This document shows positions 9,571-16,007 of a stretch of DNA of 16,007 nucleotides, one piece after another. The stretch comes from Perkinsus olseni. Lineage: Eukaryota > Perkinsozoa > Perkinsida > Perkinsidae. Both the position numbers and the translations under genes were made by a program. The number at the start of each line of letters is the position of its first letter. Within the stretch, counting starts at the first letter, position 1. The stretch is from NCBI GenBank assembly GCA_013115135.1, contig JABANP010000824.1, forward strand, positions 1 to 16,007, given 5' to 3'. Below the pieces are notes generated by a model. The model ran no database searches, had not been told where the DNA came from, and saw only the letters and a list, made by a program, of their open reading frames with translations.

Positions 9571-10382
9571 CTATTTCGACCTGTACTGGCGGGTCGAGAA
9601 GAAACCATCGCACATGCGCTTGAATGAAGGGTATCTCCTCTTCACAATCGCTTGCACAGTGGAGCATGCTTCTCTCAATATTTCGCCGGCAGCTTTCATT
9701 TCTGCCAGTCCAAAAGCGTACGATCTGAAGTTCTCCGTGGCATTGCTCAGACGACCCACTATTCCATCAAGAACTGGGTCCCCTAGACCTCTGAACGGGT
9801 CGAACTTAATTTTTTTGACGCTGCTTGGTGTCCAGCTGGAGATGTAGCGATGGTCTCTGAGGCAAATGAGGCAATGCCATACTGAATTGACGCAGCCGTC
9901 GTACGCAGCCCCTCCCTTACACCATCTCGAAAGCCTCCCGACCACCAATCTTGGGGCAGCCAATGCTAATGATATTCATCCCTTCTTGTTTACCGTAGGA
10001 GATTGCCAAAGCCGACCAGTCATCCTCGCCACTCGTGCCAGCTCTGTAAGAACAGAGAACTTCGTACGTTTCGTGTTCGGGAGGCATGAAGATATGAGAC
10101 GAGTTATGTATCGGAGGGAAGCCCTGAGAGTAAAACGGCGGTCACGTGACCAGACGAGGCTGACCAATGCTCAGCATAGCACCAAGGGAACCAGCAGCTC
10201 TCTCGATTAATTCGAGTTGGAGTACCAGCGTTAACACAGCAGACCTGCGGCCTTACATCCTCCGAGGGATGGGGACCCCCAGTCCCGATGGCGTCACCGA
10301 GGGGTAGTCTGGATATCAATGCAATGAGAGCAAGTGATGCTAGAATGATGGATCGTTCAGGTGGCATGTTACGTAATATCAT
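9571..10382 (-). CDS. Secreted protein, possibly a truncated class-3 lipase-like protein, three exons
   Basis: Exons on the minus strand are 10382-10257, 10123-9921 and 9856-9571. Introns of 133 and 64 nt both have GTAAGG donors and CTCAG acceptors, with phases that join without a stop, giving 204 residues. The first 30 or so form a signal peptide (IILASLALIALI core after a basic/acidic start, then LPLGDA). A second ATG at 10367-10365 would shorten the start by five residues and keep the signal. The segment ISIGCPKIGGREAFEMVDH near 91-110 resembles the class-3 lipase strand and turn that follows the nucleophile elbow (FG.PRVGN..F), and GLGDPV follows at the distance expected for the catalytic Asp. 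However, no GHSLGG elbow is visible, only RAGTSGEDDW, and no obvious catalytic His follows. It may be a degenerate or inactive member, or a lineage-specific secreted protein. The exon structure is better supported than the family. Confidence 0.6.
10140..10151. promoter_or_regulatory. Perfect 12-bp palindrome with E-box core
   Basis: GGTCACGTGACC is its own reverse complement and contains CACGTG, a bHLH-type site. It lies in the 133-nt first intron of the secreted-protein gene. A single palindrome of this length can occur by chance. Confidence 0.25.
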
Positions 10383-10509
10383 CAACACCGTATTTCTGTA
10401 TCAAAGGCAGTACATCGAGCGATGACTAGCCGACCGAACAGCCTCGAACCGGAACTGGCCCTCACTGGTTAACCGTCCCAAGACCGCACCCAGGGTATCT
10501 TGTGCTCCT

Positions 10510-10911
10510 CTAGAGAACCCTCCCGTCCCTGTAGTCCAGTGGGAAGTAAAGCCGTGGTCCACGGCCCTCGGAATTTGAAAATCGTGCGGGTGGTAATGTC
10601 CCTCTGGGGCGAGCGAGGGGTGAAGTACAAAATCCAAGAGAGCGCGTGCGACAGGTAGGCAAAGGCAACAGAAAAGACGCCTGAATGGTGGGTGAAGGCA
10701 GAAACGGGAGACCAGAAATCCCTCCCGAAACCCGACAGGACGAGGGCCTTCGGGAATGTTCTTTTGTACTACGGTGGCGCTGGCGCCCAGCGGGGGGGAG
10801 GACTATAGTAATGCTATCAAAGCTATAACCCCCTCGGCGAGGGGCCCTCGCTAAAGCAACGAACCGTTCGACATCAATAGCGTTTTCACAAACAAAGTCG
10901 TCTTCATCCAT
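10510..10911 (-). CDS. Uncertain 133-aa open frame, GC-rich
   Basis: A minus-strand ATG frame of 133 codons begins with an acidic stretch (MDEDDFVCENAIDVERFV) and becomes Arg/Pro/Ser-rich. The last two thirds look like low-complexity translation of GC-rich DNA. Only the first 40 or so residues look like ordinary protein. It lies between the divergent starts of the secreted-protein and archaemetzincin genes and has a palindromic motif just upstream. No family is recognised; it may be a small gene, one exon, or untranslated sequence. Confidence 0.2.
   Translation of the reverse strand: MDEDDFVCENAIDVERFVALARAPRRGGYSFDSITIVLPPAGRQRHRSTKEHSRRPSSCRVSGGISGLPFLPSPTIQASFLLPLPTCRTRSLGFCTSPLARPRGTLPPARFSNSEGRGPRLYFPLDYRDGRVL
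10837..10851. repeat. GC-rich hairpin, 7-bp arms, 1-base loop
   Basis: GCGAGGG and CCCTCGC are perfect inverted arms around one G. No T-run follows on either strand, so it is not a typical Pol III terminator. Confidence 0.35.
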
Positions 10912-10919
10912 TAATAATT

Positions 10920-10955
10920 GTTTCTAATTTAGAAACTGTGACCGTTTCTAATTAG
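10920..10955. promoter_or_regulatory. Palindromic triple motif GTTTCTAA
   Basis: GTTTCTAA, one T, TTAGAAAC (10920-10936) is a perfect inverted repeat with 8-bp arms, followed after seven bases by a third copy, GTTTCTAA, at 10944-10951. It sits just before the minus-strand ATG at 10911 and about 150 bp before the archaemetzincin start, so it could be a binding site in a divergent promoter. No factor is known to me. Confidence 0.35.
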
Positions 10956-11091
10956 GTTTTTATACTTTATTTCAAAATAGTTCGGAGCGCTGTATGTTCT
11001 GAACCTAGAGTAGGACGAAGAACCTATTGTCCTCCTTTCGCCTGTCTTCGAGCAGCCAGTTGAAGCTGTATAGAGTAGATTGTTCCCTTCT

Positions 11092-12716
11092 ATGACATCC
11101 AAGGTGAATTTGGAGTTGAGATAAGACTCGGAATCCGTAGTACGGAAACAGCCGGTCCCATTCCTACTCATTAGTAGATCTATGCGCCCACGCTCAGACC
11201 CGCCTGCCCAATCAGAGCGGTGAATCATTCGAGGACTTCAAGCTCAGAGCAAAGGAGAATCTTGCGCAGCTGGCTCGGGTCATCGAGATTGTCCCGGTAG
11301 GCTAGCTGTCGATGAACAGCTGCGAATCACGGCTAGAGGTGTCAGATAATACTGACTGATAGAGATGCTGTTGACGTATTGGCGTCCGTAGTTCCGCCGT
11401 TGCATGATTTTCTCGAGGCTTTCTTCCCGTCGGTGGAAGCCTCTGTTCGACGAGCCCAAACGATGAAGTCGCCAGCGGGGGACCTCCAATTGATACTGTA
11501 CGCCCAACCAAGGTGGTCTCAGCATGCGCTGATGATTCAGTGGAGTTGCGGTATGATAAGGAATCACGCTCGATAAAAAGGTATTGCTCTCCTTGAATGC
11601 TCATTTCTTACTACTCTCTCGCCATAGCTCTTCTGACTTTCTCTTCGCCCGTTGAGCGTTTTGTGCTTCACTCCGAGCTGTAAGTTTATGAATATGTTAG
11701 AAAGAAGCTCGTCGGGTCGAAGCCACGGGCCCGCCAGCCACCGCTACACCGCCTCGGGCTCGCCTGCCGATTGCCGTTAATTCAACGACAGAACGATGCT
11801 TCATCAGGTGAAGCTTCATAAATGTATCATCTTCTAGTATCCGAGCTCCCTCAGCCCAACCCCCTTGCACGTGTACGTGCTGCTCGTTGGGCCCGTCCGT
11901 GGTCCAACCCGGCTCCAATGCCGAGTCCTGGCTGTCGATGATATGCCTCGAGAAGCTTGCCTTCCCCCTAGCGACGCGTGAACAACTACTGGAACGAATC
12001 TGCAAGGCAGCGGCGCACAATGTGAGATCATCGCGGGCCTTCGCTGGGCACCAACTGAGTCGAGCCTTTTGCCACAGTTCGTGAAAAAATCGCCCCCCCT
12101 CGGAGAACGTTTACATGAAGATCGCGATTAAGGAATATATCAAAAAACCTCTCCTGGGCTGCAGCCACCACAACGTTTATGAGCGAAGGAATGGATCATT
12201 ATGATTATCCATTTAACGCCCGTTCCAGCTAAGACTCGTACCGCTGTTCTCGGTTAGGGGATTTCTGTGCCGTTGATGTGCGGTACAATCAGAGGGTTTG
12301 GGTAAGAGAAATTCCGGGTGGGAAGAAAATTCCCGTATTGATCAGGTTTGTCATTCTCTTGGGATGGGCCATTGCCACTTCTACAAGTGTCTCATGAACG
12401 TCGCCTACACTGGGGAATCTTTTGAGCATGTAATACAATGACCGACCTCTCTTTCACGAGCAAGCTTCGACCTTAGATACCATCATACTTGTGTCCTGTC
12501 TGTCTCCGAAAGCTATGGCAGTGTCTCCGGTTCGACCCCTTTGCGACGATACCAAAGTCTGTCGTCATTCTGGGAAAGCCGACAGCACTCGAGCCAGTCG
12601 AAGAGATGGTCTGAAGACTCTCTTTTAGTCTGGCTCAGTGGCGTCTTCTCCTCAGGTACGACGCCCGGCTACAGCGCATCAAGACTCGCCTCATTTCGGA
12701 GTTTCCATCCAAGTGA
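11092..12716 (+). CDS. Archaemetzincin-like metallopeptidase gene, multi-exon, middle uncertain, HE dyad not visible
   Basis: Archaemetzincins are zinc peptidases with the signature HExxHxxGxxxC-x4-CxM-x16/17-CxxC. Two exons carry its second half: 12346-12429 (VCHSLGMGHCHFYKCLMN) and 12477-12556 (LCPVCLRKLWQC ... RFDPF). They are joined in phase across a 47-nt GTAATA...TTAG intron, with 16 residues between Met and Cys. A final exon, 12656-12716, ends the protein (KYDARLQRIK), although its donor GTCTGT is weak. At the 5' end, 11092-11103, 11198-11296, 11346-11550 and 11628-11679 join in phase. They include DFLEAFF and LILYAQP, which fit the family's N-terminal region. Exon 11838-12021 and exon start 12078 give PLATREQLL ... 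HNFV, resembling the family's T..DLYP..NFVFG stretch, but that frame then hits TAA 12129-12131. No HE precedes VCH in any splice model I tried. The gene may be decayed, mis-sequenced or catalytically altered. Confidence 0.75.
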
Positions 12717-13324
12717 ACGGGAGCTTCTCAACAATTTCTCGCGTGTTCAACCAGCTCGACTCAGGGGCACCAAGTGATTAGTCGTGACCCGCGAGAAGGT
12801 CCTTGGCTGAAGTGCACTCTCCACTGTGAAGCATGCAAACCGTCGCGTGTTGATCCACTTTCTGCGGTCGCTCAGGAGATGTTCTTCGTTTGAATTAGTC
12901 AAGTGGGTTCGTGTGGTGATAGACTTTTCCCGATGTGCCCAGCTAGGAGCTCTCTGTAGCGTTGGCATGCGTTGCAATCAGACGGTTCGTCGAGAAGCTT
13001 CCCCTCTAGGGTACATTCGACCAGAGAGACTTCCTTCCTTCTAGCTGAATTCGCTTACATATCCGGGGGCTGTGCGTGTCACAGCTCGTGTTCTCTCCCA
13101 GACGAGCGCAGCCGCCGATCCATCTCCTTTTCGATCGATCGAGACTTTCTTTTTACATCGTGCTGTACATGATACATAACATAGACGAGGCGAACGTACT
13201 GTGAATCTGCCACGTCGCTCGGCGCAAGGATTTCCGGCTATCACGCCAACTCTGCACGATTATTCGATCAACTGAAAAGCGACTGTTTTGGTTGTCAGGG
13301 TTTGATGTTGGTATCTTTGAGTCC
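12717..13324. other. Intergenic or 5' region of the SWIB gene
   Basis: Short frames on both strands overlap and none has a motif. A good acceptor (GTTGTCAG, ending 13298) lies just upstream of the SWIB start codon, so an untranslated or short coding first exon may lie in this interval. I could not identify it. Confidence 0.35.
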
Positions 13325-14232
13325 ATGTCGGGTCAGCAAACGATCTACACCCTAACGTCTCGAAGGCTTCGTGATCTCATCGGCAGCAGCGAGTGTACTC
13401 TCTCACAACTCTACACCTCGATCTGGGGTTATGCCCGCCTGCATGGTCTCAAGAGACCTCGAGGAACCCTGCAAACTGACGATCAGCTTGCCGCGGTCCT
13501 CGGCAGGAAGGGCGTCATCCACTACTCGGACTTGCCACAGTTGCTATCCCCCTTGATTTCGCTGGGTCGAGCCTCTCCTCCGGGGAGCATGGGAGCGCCC
13601 TCGCCAGCAGCCCTTGACGGATTCGTCGCCGACGTTCGCCGACCGAAGCTGTATCGGCCAAGTGACGAGTTGAAATTTGTGCTACAATCACAGCGACAAC
13701 GTGAAATCTGCACTTTTGAGGAGGCCGTGAACGGTGTTAAAAACTACGCTATTGACAAGGGGCTCATACTAGATGTACACCCGATGTTCATAGTGACCGA
13801 TTCGGTCTTGCGGCCACTCTTCCCTGCGGCCTCGGTTCCTCTCGGTATGCTGGGCAATTTCTTGTGGTACGCTTTGTCTCCTTCTGCCATCGTCACCACG
13901 GACTTTCCGAAAGAGTACTTCGCTCCGCCGACAACCGTGACTCCGAACCCTGCGCTGGCAGCGATCATCGGAGAGGGCTCGAGAAGACCTCGCAGGAGAT
14001 CCTGCTGGACGTCGCCGCTTATGTGATACGAGAAGGACTTCAGAAGGAAGGGCGTGTTGTTGTTGACGAGAGGCTGGCGGCTTTGAACTCAAGTTGGCGA
14101 CCTGGAAGCGTGATAGACAAACTCACCCTGTTCAAGCGGGTTGTGTGCAGCACCGTGAACGAAGCTGCCTCCGTTGAGCTGCCAGTGCGACATCCACTAC
14201 GAAGCCCGACGGCCTTGTCTAAAGATCTTTGA
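13325..14232 (+). pseudogene. Triple SWIB-domain protein gene with a one-base frameshift
   Basis: The SWIB fold occurs in SWI/SNF subunits such as BAF60, in the RNA polymerase I factor UAF30 and in plant and bacterial proteins, generally in chromatin or nucleic-acid complexes. From ATG 13325 the frame is open to TGA 14024-14026. Domain 1 (about residues 8-80) has YTLTSRRLRDLIG, a central IWGYARLHGL helix, TDDQLAAVLG and a closing helix. Domain 2 (about 110-185) is weaker: VKNYAIDKGLI, VTDSVLRPLF, LGNFLWYAL. Domain 3 (NPALAAIIG, then EKTSQEILLDVAAYVIREGL and VVVDERLAAL) begins in this frame and continues in the -1 frame from about 13978 to TGA 14230-14232. The switch lies near a GGG at 13975-13977. 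No GT-AG intron of suitable length fits there, so a one-base loss, real or sequencing error, is likeliest. Alternative: the protein truly ends after domain 2. AATAAA follows at 14320. Confidence 0.75.
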
Positions 14233-14319
14233 TGCCGTTTAACGAGATTAACGGAGCTCCGCGATGTGAAATGTGAAAGCGCTTATTCACTAGTGTTTCC
14301 ATATGATAAATGGAACTCC

Positions 14320-14325
14320 AATAAA
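14320..14325 (+). terminator. Possible poly(A) signal of the SWIB gene
   Basis: AATAAA lies about 90 bases after the downstream stop of the SWIB gene. The hexamer is common in A/T-rich spacers, so it is only suggestive. The rest of 14233-14672 shows no gene. Confidence 0.3.
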
Positions 14326-14672
14326 CTGTCATCATTAATTTTCAGTTTAGCCGCTCTGACTTGAGTTGAGGAGTCCTATTACGCAATTCCAATCACCAGC
14401 GAGCATATCATACGGACCTCCACATATCTACAAACCGCGAATCCAACCAACTTCGACCTAAGATACGCCGGAGCTAGCACGCACTAGGGCTAGAATCACC
14501 CTCAGCCGGCACAAAGATTCCTCGTCGCTGTCACGCTCGGTGTCTACTAGCCATGATAATTCCATACAGCATTTACACTGTATTCCTGAATTAACGTCGA
14601 TCCTGGTCTGGCAACTCCATAGTAAATTTCTTTTATCATCATAAGCTACTACCACTTTATTTTAATCGATTC

Positions 14673-16007
14673 ATGTCGTCCGTGTTTATTCGCACTTTGC
14701 TGGCGTCATTAACGCTTCTCAGCGTTCTCGGCTTGCCTGTGGATCTGTCTAAGATCTCGAATGATACCGACGTGAGTCTCCTTCTTTGAGTATTTCACAG
14801 AGTAATTTCAATTTTTAGGTGAGAAAAATCGAAAGCGATGCGGGCATGGTGACCATTGACCCAAAATACAATTCCTCCATGTTCTACTGGTGAGTATCTT
14901 AATACTCTGTATCTTACCAGCTCGACCTCCTCTCTCTCGAGGTACTTCCCTCCCGTCAACGCTTCTCTCGAGGCCAACGATGATACCCCTCTTATCATGT
15001 GGATTCAAGGAGGCCCCGGCGCCTCTGGTTTCATCGGCAATTTCTTTGAAGTCGGGCCGCTGAATCTCGTCGACAACACCACTCTGGTAGGCTGCCACTA
15101 TCAACTAAATTGTGAGATCTCAATTGGATTGTGAAAACTAAACTGAATATAAATCATAATTGTGCGACTTTACCAGTTAGAGTCCAGTTAAGAGAGACTT
15201 CTACCGATGTGCTCAGTTCTCGTGGGTGAAACAATGTGAAGTAATTGTGGTTTATCGAAAGGTGTCTCTCTGGATTGCGAAGGCTCATAATTCTTTCTTC
15301 AGGCAAGAAGAAACATCACCTGGGCGAACAACTACCATATGATTTTCGTTGACAGCCCGGTTGGTACTGGCTACAGCTACACCGATTCTGACTATGGTTA
15401 TGCTAACGATACCGAGGTTGATGTGACCAAGCAACTTTACACCTTCCTCACGAAGTTTTACGATGACATCAAGCCAGAGTTGAAAAGCAATCCCCTGTAA
15501 GTTAGCTCGATTCTCGAGTAGGCTTATGATCACCATTCTTTCAACAGGTTCCTCGTCGGTGAGTCATATGCTGGCCACTACATTCCGGCGTTTGGAAAAT
15601 ATCTTTTCGAGCACCCCATCAAGGGCACCAGATTCGGCGGCGTTGCCATCGGCGATGGACTCACCTTCCCTGGTAAGATTTCGTCGACTGCTCATTTGCA
15701 TTTTCTCCTACCGGATTTCGAGAGAGGCTGAAACGTGCGAGGTTTTCTCGCTCGACTTCCCGAGTTGTTTGCACAAGTCTGTGAGGCTTAATGCTGTTAC
15801 AAGAAGTATATGAATGCTTGAAGATGATGCTTGTTATCTTACTGGCTTCTTGCTGGCCATCTTTGAGCTCTTCTCAGCTTTCCAAGTCGCCGCCAAGCCC
15901 GATGTCGCTTACTACTTCGATCTGATCGGCCCCGATAGACTTACCGAGGCTCGTCGCTTGGGAGAGGAGGGCAAGAGACTTGCGCTCCAGCAATGCCCGT
16001 AACCACC
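14673..16007 (+). CDS. Serine carboxypeptidase (peptidase S10), 5' part, at least six exons
   Basis: S10 enzymes remove C-terminal residues in vacuoles, lysosomes or outside the cell. Exons are 14673-14771, 14819-14889, 14942-15086, 15303-15496, 15548-15672 and 15878 to about 15998. Introns of 47, 52, 216, 51 and 205 nt all begin GT and end AG, with phases that join. The first 20 residues are a signal peptide (SVFIRTLLASLTLLSVLG). The oxyanion segment WIQGGPGASGF is at about 77-87, FVDSPVGTGYSYT follows in exon 4, and the nucleophile motif GESYAGHYIP starts exon 5, with catalytic Ser at about 176. Several NxS/T sequons (NDT, NSS, NAS, NTT, NIT) suggest glycosylation. The catalytic Asp and His lie beyond the edge: about 252 residues are visible against the usual 420-480. 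The last frame meets TAA 16000-16002, but GTAACC at 15999 is a likely donor. The two long introns contrast with the three short ones. Confidence 0.93.

Noticed and set aside
10929..11228. Minus-strand 99-codon open frame opposite the 5' end of the archaemetzincin gene
   Set aside because: It overlaps plus-strand exon 11198-11296, which joins in phase to a family-consistent exon; the minus frame has no motif or splice partner.
12528..12538. GGTTCGACCCC as a Pol III B box
   Set aside because: It falls within the archaemetzincin CPVC exon; there is no tRNA fold or T-run around it.
13937..13961. A 25-nt GT-AG intron to explain the SWIB frame change
   Set aside because: Removing 25 nt moves the reading into the wrong frame, and it is shorter than the other introns.
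13769..14092. Minus-strand frames opposite the SWIB gene
   Set aside because: Shadows of the plus-strand SWIB coding sequence; the plus strand has the domain pattern.
14808..15104. Minus-strand 98-codon frame opposite carboxypeptidase exons
   Set aside because: Lies antisense to clear S10 motifs and crosses real introns.
1..16007. Dinoflagellate/Perkinsus-type spliced-leader sequence or SL RNA gene
   Set aside because: Looked for the CCGTAGCCAT...GGCTCAAG leader on both strands by eye and did not see it.

Overview
This window is nuclear DNA from a eukaryotic microbe. Its recognisable genes are split by GT-AG introns, many only 40-64 nt long, and their products are eukaryotic in type: a mitochondrial chaperonin 10, an archaemetzincin, a tandem SWIB-domain protein and a secreted S10 serine carboxypeptidase. 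Short introns, moderate GC and a secreted serine peptidase would suit an alveolate protist such as Perkinsus, but nothing here proves the lineage. There is no CRISPR array, operon or rRNA.

Layout. Bases 1 to about 7050 are gene-poor. They hold open frames that cannot be tied to a family, three minus-strand tRNA-like elements followed by T-runs (probably SINEs or tRNA relics), diverged direct repeats and A/T-rich low-complexity tracts. A 115-codon frame open at the left edge ends at an A-run and stop, and the -1 frame continues past it. From about 7.09 kb the window is gene-dense: (i) cpn10, minus, three exons, 7091-8288; (ii) a small two-exon plus-strand gene, 8509-8707, divergent from cpn10; (iii) a fragment resembling an archaemetzincin exon, 9157-9252; (iv) a secreted, possibly lipase-like three-exon gene, minus, 9571-10382; (v) an archaemetzincin gene, plus, about 11092-12716, clear at both ends but hard to splice in the middle and lacking a visible HE dyad; (vi) a triple-SWIB gene, plus, 13325-14232, broken by a one-base frameshift; (vii) the 5' part of a serine carboxypeptidase gene, plus, 14673 to the right edge.

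How they fit together. The genes do not form one pathway. Cpn10 is housekeeping (mitochondrial folding), the SWIB protein is probably nuclear, and the carboxypeptidase and lipase-like protein carry signal peptides and are probably secreted or vacuolar. The more unusual points are the damaged or diverged archaemetzincin and its exon-like fragment 2.2 kb away, the frameshifted triple SWIB gene, and the duplicated block inside the long cpn10 intron. All exon structures were derived by hand from splice signals and phase and need transcript support.
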